Assembly (NCBI RefSeq): GCF_020215665.1
Contig: NZ_CP084061.1
Location: forward strand, 1,892,001 to 1,956,000
DNA length: 64,000 bases
Direction of reading: 5' to 3'
Origin: Blautia parvula
Lineage (GTDB): Bacteria; Bacillota; Clostridia; Lachnospirales; Lachnospiraceae
Below, in pieces: positions 43,482 to 51,521 of the stretch (position 1 is its first letter; every line of letters starts with the position of its first letter). Made by a program: the position numbers and the translations under genes. The notes beneath the pieces were generated by a model. It worked only from the letters and a program-made list of their open reading frames with translations. It had not been told where the DNA came from and searched no databases.

Positions 43482-43518
43482 AAAAAAGGGGACTGCTTTC
43501 CGACAGCCCCCTTCTTTC
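43482..43518. terminator. Bidirectional terminator between GNAT and uracil permease genes
   Basis: AAGGGG-a-CTG...CAG-c-CCCCTT with A-rich and T-rich flanks on either side. Confidence 0.82.
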
Positions 43519-43528
43519 ATCTCTTCTC

Positions 43529-44791
43529 TTACTCTTCTTCCAAATCATTGGTCAGTTTAAATCTGTCCAGTACATAAAACAGCAGGCTTAAAAGCATACC
43601 CACTACACAGGCCAAAACCATACCCTTCAATTCAATCTGTCCAAATTTCACCGAAATTCCCGACAACCCGGTCACAAAAATAACCGAGGTCAGTGCCAGG
43701 TTCCTGGAACGTCCGTAATCCACGCGTCCGTCCACCAGAATACGGATACCGGAAGTACCGATCATACCATACAGAAGGAAGGAGATTCCCCCGATGACCG
43801 GTCCCGGAATGGTACTGATAAGGGCTGACAATTTACCTACAAAAGAGCAGATAATCGAAAGCACCGCTGCCCCGCCGATCACATACACACTGTAAACCCT
43901 TGTCACAGCCATAACCCCAATATTCTCTCCGTAAGTGGTAGTCGGCACAGAACCGATAAACCCGGAGATCATAGTAGAAAAATTATCCGCAAAAAGAGAA
44001 CGGTGCAGACCCGGATCCTTGATCAGGTCCCTTCCTACAATCTTCCCTGTTACGATCTGATGTCCAATATGCTCTGAGGCGATGACCAGAATAACCGGCA
44101 GAATGATCAGGATTGCCTGCAGATTAAATTTCGGCGCAGAGAAATTCGGCAGTGCAAAAATTGAGGCATTCGCCACCTCCGTAAAATCCACGATCCCGCA
44201 GAGAAGTGCTGCCGCATATCCTGCCAGAATAGCGATCAGAATAGGAATCACGGACAAAAATTTCCGAAACACCACCGACCCGATCACAGCGACACCAAGC
44301 GTCACCAAAAACACAATGGCATTCTTCGGATTGACCACCTCATCCAGCATCCCCGCATTACTGGCCGCCGTAGAAGAAAGCTCCAGACCGATAAGCGCCA
44401 CAACCGGCCCCATAGCTGCCGGAGGAAGCACAATATCGATCCAATCCGACCCAAACTTATAAATAATGAAAGACAGGATGCACCCCAAAAATCCCACTGC
44501 CACGAACCCGCCAAGCGCATAGGCATATCCAAACTTACTGATCACAATACTGGCCGGCGCAATAAAAGCAAAACTGGACCCCAGATAGGCCGGCGCCTTC
44601 CCCTTAGTGATCAGTATAAACAACAGCGTCCCCACACCGTTCATAAACAGAACCACCGCCGGATTGATTCCAAACAAAAACGGAACCAACACAGACGCCC
44701 CGAACATGGCAAACATATGCTGAATACTGAGCGGTATCAGAAGCTTTGGCGGAACTTTCTCTTCCACCTGGATAATTCTTCGATTTTCCAC
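43529..44791 (-). CDS. uraA: Uracil/xanthine permease (nucleobase:cation symporter 2)
   Basis: A 420-residue NCS2 permease of normal length with about 14 membrane segments. Motifs: QHMFAMFGASVLVPFLFGIN, then ASEHIGHQIVTGKIVGRD (the substrate Glu in the SEHIGH type), GSVPTTTYGENIGVMAVTRV and GGISFLLYGMIGTSGIRILV. The GENIGV and SEHIGH patterns favour uracil over xanthine. Single gene. No pyrR or pyr genes are next to it. Confidence 0.92.
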   Translation of the reverse strand: MENRRIIQVEEKVPPKLLIPLSIQHMFAMFGASVLVPFLFGINPAVVLFMNGVGTLLFILITKGKAPAYLGSSFAFIAPASIVISKFGYAYALGGFVAVGFLGCILSFIIYKFGSDWIDIVLPPAAMGPVVALIGLELSSTAASNAGMLDEVVNPKNAIVFLVTLGVAVIGSVVFRKFLSVIPILIAILAGYAAALLCGIVDFTEVANASIFALPNFSAPKFNLQAILIILPVILVIASEHIGHQIVTGKIVGRDLIKDPGLHRSLFADNFSTMISGFIGSVPTTTYGENIGVMAVTRVYSVYVIGGAAVLSIICSFVGKLSALISTIPGPVIGGISFLLYGMIGTSGIRILVDGRVDYGRSRNLALTSVIFVTGLSGISVKFGQIELKGMVLACVVGMLLSLLFYVLDRFKLTNDLEEE

Positions 44792-44903
44792 AATATTTCT
44801 CCTCTCTAAATTCCTTTTCGGTTTATTTTAACACAATAAGCTACAATCTTCCATACAAAAATCGCCGTTTTTCCTTTCTTTCATCCTCCCCTGTCCCCAG
44901 AAC

Positions 44904-44985
44904 ATTCCGTGCCAAGTAATATGATTTACGCAGTACCGATATGGTACATTCTGCTTCATACCATGGCTGGCTGCCTTGCTTTTTC
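44904..44985. repeat. Dispersed hairpin-like repeat, copy 3
   Basis: GTGCCAAGTAATATGATTTA, then ACCGATATGGTACATTCTGC, then TTCATACCATGGCTGGCTGC align with 21309-21375. ATGGTA and TACCAT pair perfectly around the shared CATTCTGCT loop; at 21337 the pairing is GATATG with CATATC, so the stem is kept while its sequence changes. Located just before the 74-bp array. Confidence 0.65.
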
Positions 44986-45096
44986 ATGTCTGCAGAATGA
45001 AAACACCTGGTGATATACAGAACCGGCACATATTATGACTGCAGATTTTCTTTATTTTACAGTTGGTAACAAAGGATGAACACAGATTTTTCCTGC

Positions 45097-45515
45097 TTTA
45101 CAGATAATTGGAAAAAGATGTTTAGCTTTCGTTGGTAGTTTTTAGATGCCTCGTCATGGTTTTTCCTCTCTTTACGGATAATTTGAAAGTAGCATTTGAC
45201 TTTTGTAGGTAATTTTAAGATGTTTCGCCGTGGTTTTTCCTCTCTTTACAGATAATTTGAAAGTAGCATTTGGCTTTTGTAGGTAATTTTAAGGTGTTTC
45301 GCCGTGGTTTTTCCTCTCTTTACAGATAATTTGAAAGCATCATTTGGCTTTTGTAGGTAATTTTAAGGTGTTTCGCCGTGGTTTTTCTTCTCTTTACGGA
45401 TAATTTGAAATCCCCTCTTACCTTTCGTATGTAATCCAAGAAATTTTCACCGCTAACTCACCTATTTTTACATATAATTCAAGAAAAATCTTTAGAATCC
45501 ATACGTAAATCCAAA
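45097..45515. repeat. 74-bp tandem repeat array, locus 2 (six units)
   Basis: A boxes (TTTACAGATAATTTGAAAG or close) start at 45097, 45171, 45245, 45319, 45393 and 45467, exactly 74 bp apart. B boxes (TTTTGTAGGTAATTTTAAG) follow about 30 bp after each. The middle three units are nearly identical; the last two are degenerate. The last unit (TTTACATATAATTCAAG...ATACGTAAATCCAAA) resembles the last unit at locus 1. No ORF crosses it. Confidence 0.92.
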
Positions 45516-45585
45516 ATTTTCAAACTAACAGACCTCATTATTACCCAAATAATATCTAATCCATAAGTCTGCCCTGAGAAAACCA

Positions 45586-45806
45586 GGGATGAGGCGGTGT
45601 GCAGCCGGGGACGGCGGGCGGGGGTCTGTTTGTGTCAGCGAGGTTAAGTGGAAGGGTCTGTGAAATCCACCTCCTACGGAAACTTCGGCGCGAGCCCTCC
45701 GGCGAGCGTCTTAGTTGCAGTTGGAGGTTAGTTCACAGTCCTGGAACGTCGAGCGGACACAAACAGACCCCCGCCCGCCGTCCCCGGCTGCACACCGCCT
45801 CATCCC
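45586..45806. repeat. 221-bp inverted repeat with perfect 51-bp arms
   Basis: Left arm 45586-45636 and right arm 45756-45806 are exact reverse complements (51 of 51 bases), GC-rich (GCAGCCGGGGACGGCGGGCG inside). The 119-bp interior folds further: CTGTGAA (45658) with TTCACAG (45732), ACCTCC (45669) with GGAGGT (45723). No ORF, no flanking target duplication. Compatible with a MITE-like element or a structured RNA. Confidence 0.9.
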
Positions 45807-45818
45807 GTCCCCTTTGCC

Positions 45819-45859
45819 ACAAAAAAAAGAGCCCGCATGCAACTTCCACACAGACTCTT
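45819..45859 (-). terminator. Terminator of the hexuronate operon
   Basis: Minus strand AAGAGTCTGTGTG and CATGCGGGCTCTT pair (13 bp with GU pairs) and eight T follow; 12 bp after the uxaC stop. Confidence 0.8.
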
Positions 45860-45870
45860 TTCCCCTATCT

Positions 45871-47286
45871 CTATTTCATTTCCAGTTCAAACCCAAAATA
45901 ACGCACCGCATTATTATAAGAAATCCCCTTCACAATCCTCTCCAGCATCTTCATATCCTTAGGATACTCTCCATTTTCCACCCAATTACCGATCATCTCA
46001 CAAAGTATCCTTCTAAAATACTCATGCCTCGGATAAGAAAGAAAACTTCTGGAATCCGTCAGCATTCCGATAAAGTTCCCCAGCAGACCTAAGTTTGCAA
46101 GAGATGTCATCTGCTTTGTCATCCCTGTCTTATGGTCATTGAACCACCATGCAGACCCCTGCTGAATCTTTCCCACAGCATCTGAATTCTGGAAACACCC
46201 GATGATTGTTCCAATTGCCTCATCATCATTGGGATTCAAACTGTAAATCACCGTTTTCGGAAGATTTCCCTCTGCATTCAGCGCATTTAAATAATCTGCG
46301 ATCTGACCTGACGGCGCATAATTATTGATACAGTCATACCCTGTATCCGGCCCCAGTTTTTCAAACATATCCGTATTATTATCACGCTTACATCCATAGT
46401 GGAGCTGCATAGCCCAGCCCATCTTCGCATATTCCCCGGCAACAAAAAGCATGAACGCTGTCTTAAACTTCAGCTCTTCCTCCCTGGTAACCGTCTCCTC
46501 ATTCAACCGCTTCTGGAAGACAGCCTCAACCTCCTCATCAGAAGCCGGAACATACATGACATACTCCAGCCCATGATCTGACGCCCGGCAGCCCATCTCA
46601 TTGAAAAATGCCATTCTGGACTTCAGCGCTGCTTTCAAGTCCTCAAAAGACTGGATATCCATATTAGCCGCCTCTGCCAGTGTCTCCAGATACTGACCGT
46701 AATCCGGTTTTTCCAGATTCATGGCCTTATCCGGTCTCCATGCAGGAAGTACCTGTACCGGGAAACTCTCATCTTCTGCCAGCATTTTGTGCCATTTCAG
46801 GTCATCTGCCGGATCGTCGGTGGTGCAGATCAGCGTAACATTTGACTGGAGGATCAGATTTCTTGCACTCATGGAAGCCTCCTGAAGCTTTGCATTACAC
46901 AAATTCCATACTTCCTCCGCAGTATCCCCGTTTAACACACCTGTATATCCGAAATACCGCTGCAGCTCCAGATGACTCCAGTGAAACAGAGGATTGCCGA
47001 TGGCTTTCTCCAGTGTCTCCGCCCATTTCTGGAATTTTTCTCTGTCCGGTGCGTCTCCGGTGATATAACGCTCCTCCACACCATTGGAACGCATCTGGCG
47101 CCATTTGTAATGGTCTCCGCCCAGCCATACCTGTGTGATGTTCTCAAACTTTCTGTCCTCTGCGATCTCCTGCGGATTGATGTGGCAGTGGTAGTCAAGA
47201 ACCGGCACCTTTGCCGCAAAGTCATGATATAATTCCTGTGCGGTGGGGGTGCTCAATAGAAAATCTTTGTCCATAAACTGTTTCAT
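45871..47286 (-). CDS. uxaC: Glucuronate isomerase
   Basis: A 471-residue enzyme of normal length; converts glucuronate to fructuronate and galacturonate to tagaturonate. Amidohydrolase-fold motif DYHCHINPQEIAED is near the N-terminus; DDPADDLKWH, PAWRPDKAMN, QLHYGCKRDNN and LTDSRSFLSYPRHEYFRRIL follow. It is the last gene of the lacI-dctPQM-uxaC operon, 21 bp after dctM, and feeds the reductase and dehydratase encoded divergently. Confidence 0.95.
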   Translation of the reverse strand: MKQFMDKDFLLSTPTAQELYHDFAAKVPVLDYHCHINPQEIAEDRKFENITQVWLGGDHYKWRQMRSNGVEERYITGDAPDREKFQKWAETLEKAIGNPLFHWSHLELQRYFGYTGVLNGDTAEEVWNLCNAKLQEASMSARNLILQSNVTLICTTDDPADDLKWHKMLAEDESFPVQVLPAWRPDKAMNLEKPDYGQYLETLAEAANMDIQSFEDLKAALKSRMAFFNEMGCRASDHGLEYVMYVPASDEEVEAVFQKRLNEETVTREEELKFKTAFMLFVAGEYAKMGWAMQLHYGCKRDNNTDMFEKLGPDTGYDCINNYAPSGQIADYLNALNAEGNLPKTVIYSLNPNDDEAIGTIIGCFQNSDAVGKIQQGSAWWFNDHKTGMTKQMTSLANLGLLGNFIGMLTDSRSFLSYPRHEYFRRILCEMIGNWVENGEYPKDMKMLERIVKGISYNNAVRYFGFELEMK

Positions 47287-47307
47287 AAAACATTACCTCC
47301 TTTTATT

Positions 47308-48615
47308 TTACACATATCCCATCAGACTTGGCAGCCAGAGACTGAGCTGCGGGATATAAGTTACCAGCATAAGTACAACGAAGATCGCTGCAAAATAGAT
47401 CAAAAGCTGTCTGAACACCGTCTCTATCTTCACCTTTCCCACCTTGACGCCCACAAACAGTGTGGTGCCCACAGGCGGTGTGATGGTTCCGATACAGAGG
47501 TTGAAGATCAGCATGATACCAAAATGGATAGGATTCATGCCAAGCGCCGTACACACCGGAAGGAAAATCGGTGTGAAGATCAGGCAGGCAGGTGTCATAT
47601 CCATGAAAGTTCCTACAATCAGCAGAATCACATTGATCAGCAGGAAGATAACGATCTTGTTGCTGCTGATGGCCAGCAAACCATTGGAAACGGCTGTGGG
47701 GATATTGGTAAATGCCATAACCCATGACATAATACTGGAAACACCGATCAGGAAAATAATAATACCTGTCATCTCAGCGCTTTCCTTGAAAATCTTGGGC
47801 AAGTCCTTCAAGCTGATGGAACGGTAAAAGAACAGAGATAAAACAAGACTATATACAACCGCCACCACAGACCCCTCTGTGGCTGTGAAGATACCGCCGA
47901 TGATACCGCCGATCACAATAATGATAAGCAGCAGACACGGCAGAGCCTGTAAAACAATTTTCATAGCTTCTTTAAATGTAAATTTTGTTTTTGCCCGGTA
48001 TCCTTTTTTCTTTGCAATGAAATAGATCACCAGCATACATGCCAGTCCCCACAAAATCCCGGGTATGTAGCCCGCCATAAAGAGCGCTGCCACAGAAGTC
48101 CCGCCGCTGACCAGGGAGAAGGTGATCATAACATTGCTTGGCGGAATCAAAAGCCCGGTTGGGGCAGTGGCAATATTGGCAGCCGCGGAGAAGTTAGGGT
48201 CATATCCCTCATCCTTCTCAATCGGGCCGATGATGGACCCCATGGCTGAGGCTGCCGCTGTACCGGAACCGGAGATGGCTCCGAAAAGCATGTTTGCAAT
48301 GACATTTGTCTGGGCCAGCGCACCGGGTGCACGTCCTGTGATGAGCTTTGCCAGATTGATCAGACGGACCGCGATGCCGCCCTTATTCATGATATTTCCG
48401 GCCAGAATGAAAAACGGTATGGCAAGAAGACTGAACACGGAAATACCGGAAAAAATCCTCTGCGCGCCGGTGAGAACCGCAACACTTGTATCCATAACCG
48501 GCAGAATGGCGCATACGGAAGAGATTCCCAGCGCTACTGCAATGGGCACACCTGCCAGCAGCATGATGACCAGCAGAACCAATATGATCAATCCTGAAAC
48601 TAATGCTGTATTCAT
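47308..48615 (-). CDS. dctM: TRAP transporter large permease (DctM type)
   Basis: A 435-residue membrane protein with about 12 segments; FSLLAIPFFILAGNIMNKGG, GAISGSGTAAASAMGSIIGP and PVGTTLFVGVKVGK are typical DctM motifs. It is the ion-coupled translocation subunit for the solute bound by DctP. Encoded in the same operon as uxaC, which implies a hexuronate substrate. Confidence 0.95.
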   Translation of the reverse strand: MNTALVSGLIILVLLVIMLLAGVPIAVALGISSVCAILPVMDTSVAVLTGAQRIFSGISVFSLLAIPFFILAGNIMNKGGIAVRLINLAKLITGRAPGALAQTNVIANMLFGAISGSGTAAASAMGSIIGPIEKDEGYDPNFSAAANIATAPTGLLIPPSNVMITFSLVSGGTSVAALFMAGYIPGILWGLACMLVIYFIAKKKGYRAKTKFTFKEAMKIVLQALPCLLLIIIVIGGIIGGIFTATEGSVVAVVYSLVLSLFFYRSISLKDLPKIFKESAEMTGIIIFLIGVSSIMSWVMAFTNIPTAVSNGLLAISSNKIVIFLLINVILLIVGTFMDMTPACLIFTPIFLPVCTALGMNPIHFGIMLIFNLCIGTITPPVGTTLFVGVKVGKVKIETVFRQLLIYFAAIFVVLMLVTYIPQLSLWLPSLMGYV

Positions 48616-48638
48616 AATCGAAACTCCTTTTCCTCAGA

Positions 48639-49142
48639 TTATTCTTTCACTTCCCGGTGCTCCTGCTCATATCCACTGCACAGATCCACAATATTGAAAA
48701 TGGAGTACAGAACAATGAGCACGCCGGAAAGCGGTACGACCGTGTAGATGATACCCATGGGGATTCCCAGGGAAGCCGTCTTCTGGGTCATGGTAAGGTT
48801 CATGATCGTAGCTCCGCCGTAAATCATAACACTTCCGGCCAGGATCATAATCAGGATTTCGATTACGATCTCCAGGACTTTTCTTTTTGTCCCTGTGATC
48901 TTATCTGCTAAAAATCCCATACGCATATGGTCTCTTTTACCAAACACATAAGCGGAGGCAAGCAGCGCCATCCAGGTAAAGCTGTAGGTTAGAAGCTCCT
49001 CGGAAACGGTGCTGGGACTGTTGAAGAAGTAACGGATCACGATTTGATAGGTTCCGATGCATACCATAAACGCAAAAATAACAGCACAGGCAGAGCTTAA
49101 GATCGTATTGATAACTTTTCGGATTGAGTGTAAGGCTTTCAT
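48639..49142 (-). CDS. dctQ: TRAP transporter small permease (DctQ type)
   Basis: A 167-residue protein with four membrane segments and the DctQ motif SEELLTYSFTWMALLASAYV. It pairs with DctM as the small membrane subunit. It starts directly after the dctP stop codon. Confidence 0.93.
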   Translation of the reverse strand: MKALHSIRKVINTILSSACAVIFAFMVCIGTYQIVIRYFFNSPSTVSEELLTYSFTWMALLASAYVFGKRDHMRMGFLADKITGTKRKVLEIVIEILIMILAGSVMIYGGATIMNLTMTQKTASLGIPMGIIYTVVPLSGVLIVLYSIFNIVDLCSGYEQEHREVKE

Positions 49143-50165
49143 TTACTCTTCCTCCTTTGCGTATTTCTCATTGATTTTCTGGATATGGTCATACAATTCC
49201 TGAATGTCCGGGTTATCATCCAGCATATCCTGCTGCACATTGGACACCTTGTCCTTAAATGCCTGCACATCCACGTCAATGAACTCCACACCCATCTGGT
49301 TCTGCGCAATATCTTTTGCCTCTTCCACCTGCTTGTCCCACTCTTCCATCTCCACCTCTGTGGACAGAAGGGCAGCCTGTTCAAATACTTCACGTTCTTC
49401 ACTGCTCAGTCCGTTTAAAAATTTCAGGTTTCCGATCAGCATATCCGGCACCATCTGGTGCTTGTTGTAAGAGTAGTATTTTGCCACTTCCCCGTGTTTG
49501 TTATTGGTAAGGGCAAGCTCATTGTTCTCCGCACCGTCAATGACACCCTGCTGTATGGCGGTGTAAACCTCGCCGAAACTCATAGGGGAGGCAGCCGCGC
49601 CGAAAGCTTTTACCATGTTTACACTGGCCGGACTCTGCTGTACACGGATTTTCAGGCCCTTTAGATCCTCCGGTGTATGAATCGGTTTTTTTGCGTAAAA
49701 GCTTCTGGTTCCCGCATTGTACCAGGTCAGTACCCGGAAACCTGCCTCGTCCGTGGACGCATATACCTGATTCATATAGTCCGTATCGCCCATCACCTCA
49801 TGATAGGCTTCCTCGGAAGTAAACAGATACGGCATGCTGAACACCTCATATATATCTGCAAAAGTCTCCAGGTTGGCTGTGCCCGCCACAACAAAGTCAA
49901 TGGCTCCTGTCTGCGTCAGCTCTATGGCCTTCTGTGCGGAACCCAGTATCTCATTTGGAAAAATCTGAACCTCATATTTGTCTCCCAGATTCTCCTCCAC
50001 ATATTCCTTAAATTTTAAAAGTCCCAGATGCTCCGGATGTGTCTCAGACTGGGCATGGGAAATCCGAACGATTCTCTTCTCACTTTTAATGGAAGAACAG
50101 CCGCCAAGTCCCAGAACTGCAGTGACACATAAAGCAAGTATAAAGGCTTTCTTTAATCCTCTCAT
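49143..50165 (-). CDS. dctP: TRAP transporter substrate-binding protein (DctP type), hexuronate
   Basis: A 340-residue lipoprotein: signal peptide with lipobox LGGC (Cys about residue 23), then ISHAQSETHPEHLGLLKFKE, EIFPNEILGSA-like QIFPNEILGSAQKAIELTQT, KGLKIRVQQSP (the carboxylate-binding Arg is conserved), FGEVYTAIQQGVIDGAENN. It captures a carboxylate sugar, very likely glucuronate or galacturonate from its neighbours. Confidence 0.92.
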   Translation of the reverse strand: MRGLKKAFILALCVTAVLGLGGCSSIKSEKRIVRISHAQSETHPEHLGLLKFKEYVEENLGDKYEVQIFPNEILGSAQKAIELTQTGAIDFVVAGTANLETFADIYEVFSMPYLFTSEEAYHEVMGDTDYMNQVYASTDEAGFRVLTWYNAGTRSFYAKKPIHTPEDLKGLKIRVQQSPASVNMVKAFGAAASPMSFGEVYTAIQQGVIDGAENNELALTNNKHGEVAKYYSYNKHQMVPDMLIGNLKFLNGLSSEEREVFEQAALLSTEVEMEEWDKQVEEAKDIAQNQMGVEFIDVDVQAFKDKVSNVQQDMLDDNPDIQELYDHIQKINEKYAKEEE

Positions 50166-50241
50166 GATTCTTTTCCTTTCACTCTTTTTCCGCTACGTTT
50201 ATGCGGAAATTTTAAAACCGCCTTTGGCGATGGGCTTTTTA

Positions 50242-51243
50242 TCAAAAATCTGTGGTGCACCGTTTTTCCAGACGGCACCGCACATATTTTCTGTGCTCCA
50301 CGCTTTCTCCTTTTAAGACCTCCATCAGGGAGTCAATTGTCATCTTGCACAGCAAGTCACCCCTGCCGTCTATGGATGTCAGCTCCGGCTCACATCCAAT
50401 GGAAAGTTCTGAATTATTGTAACCTATAATACTGATATCCTGCGGTACGGACAGCTTCTTTGCCTTGGCGTATTTTACTGCGCCCACTGCCAGACCGTCA
50501 TCTGTGGCAATGACACCGTCAAACACCAGATCTCTTCTGGCCAGCAGAATATCCCGCACCAGATGGATCTCATTTTTGATGTAGACCTTGCGCTCCCCGA
50601 ACACCGGAATGCCTGCAGCCTTCAGGGCATCCTCATACCCCTGCAGCTTATGCATGGCACTGTATGAATAAGAATCACTGAGAAACAGGATCTGCTTTCT
50701 GCCTGAGGCGATCATAGCGGAAACGGCATCAAACACGGACTGGTAGTCATCTGTGAGCATACAGTAGATATTCTCCCCGTCAATGAAACCGTTCATAATA
50801 AACACGGGGATCTCTTCGGAAGCCTTCTTAATATAAGTAATGTCTTCCCCGTACTCCTTGTCCCCCGCGTAGCAGGAGCCCACTAAAAGCAGCGCGTCAA
50901 TGCGTTTCTGCAGAATCATCTGCACAGAGATCTCCTTATCCTCCTGCTCATATCCGCTGCAGTATAAAATGCAGTCATAACCGTAATTTCTCAGGTTCTT
51001 CTCCAGATATGCCACAGCAGATGCCATATAATGGTCTGAAACACTTGGACAGATGATTCCCACTGTCTTCATGGAGTTCAGGCTCATGCCCCTGGCAAAT
51101 ACATTGGGTATATAGTCATTTGCTGCCATGACTGCCCGTACCTTTTCTTTTGTCTTTTCACTCACCTTTGGGCTGTCATTGACCACTCGTGATACGGTGG
51201 CAATGGAAACCCCTGCAAGCTTCGCGATATCGTATATGTTCAT
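50242..51243 (-). CDS. LacI-family repressor of hexuronate genes
   Basis: A 333-residue repressor: N-terminal HTH NIYDIAKLAGVSIATVSRVV, hinge and ligand domain with VGIICPSVSDHYMASAVAYL, PVFIMNGFIDGENIYC and DGVIATDDGLAVGAVKY. It is the first gene of the TRAP-uxaC operon and faces uxaA-uxaB. Identical 14-bp operator cores sit in both promoters, so it most likely represses both units and itself until hexuronate or a metabolite binds. Confidence 0.92.
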   Translation of the reverse strand: MNIYDIAKLAGVSIATVSRVVNDSPKVSEKTKEKVRAVMAANDYIPNVFARGMSLNSMKTVGIICPSVSDHYMASAVAYLEKNLRNYGYDCILYCSGYEQEDKEISVQMILQKRIDALLLVGSCYAGDKEYGEDITYIKKASEEIPVFIMNGFIDGENIYCMLTDDYQSVFDAVSAMIASGRKQILFLSDSYSYSAMHKLQGYEDALKAAGIPVFGERKVYIKNEIHLVRDILLARRDLVFDGVIATDDGLAVGAVKYAKAKKLSVPQDISIIGYNNSELSIGCEPELTSIDGRGDLLCKMTIDSLMEVLKGESVEHRKYVRCRLEKRCTTDF

Positions 51244-51267
51244 AATCCCACGTTCCTTTCGCTGTGG

Positions 51268-51324
51268 AAGTGTAAGCCCTTACACTTTATTTTTCATTAT
51301 ACAGACAGGAAAACAAAAAAGCAA
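51268..51324 (-). promoter_or_regulatory. lacI-dctPQM-uxaC promoter and operator 1
   Basis: Minus strand TTGCTT (51319-51324), 17-bp spacer, TATAAT (51296-51301). The operator AAGTGTAAG-CC-CTTACACTT (51268-51287, plus strand) is palindromic except for the centre and begins 8 bp downstream of the -10 box. Confidence 0.85.
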
Positions 51325-51419
51325 TTCTTTTTGCCGCGATATTTTTCACAAGTTTTCTCTTTTATTTTTGTGAAACATTAATAAAATTCTTGTTTTTTGT
51401 CCAATTTTTAAAATTCATG

Positions 51420-51465
51420 TTGACGAACTCCCCACCAAGTTGTAGATTTAGTGTAAGCCCTTACA
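51420..51465 (+). promoter_or_regulatory. uxaA-uxaB promoter and operator 2
   Basis: TTGACG (51420-51425), 17-bp spacer, TAGATT (51443-51448). The core TGTAAGCCCTTACA (51452-51465) is identical to operator 1 and lies 3 bp after the -10 box. The centres of the two operators are 181 bp apart, which allows looping. Confidence 0.88.
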
Positions 51466-51521
51466 TTTCATACTTAGCTATTATATGGAATCGCATTTTA
51501 TAAAGGAGGATGAATATTCCC

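Noticed and set aside
44841-45029. Minus-strand ORF of 62 residues
   Set aside because: It overlaps the dispersed repeat; its likeness to other repeat copies is explained by the repeat, and no ribosome binding site is seen.
45097-45515. CRISPR array
   Set aside because: The 74-bp units are almost fully repeated and have no unique spacers of regular length; no cas genes are in the window.
45586-45806. Integron attC site
   Set aside because: The arms are exact rather than imperfect, and no GTTRRRY-type core pair is present at the ends.
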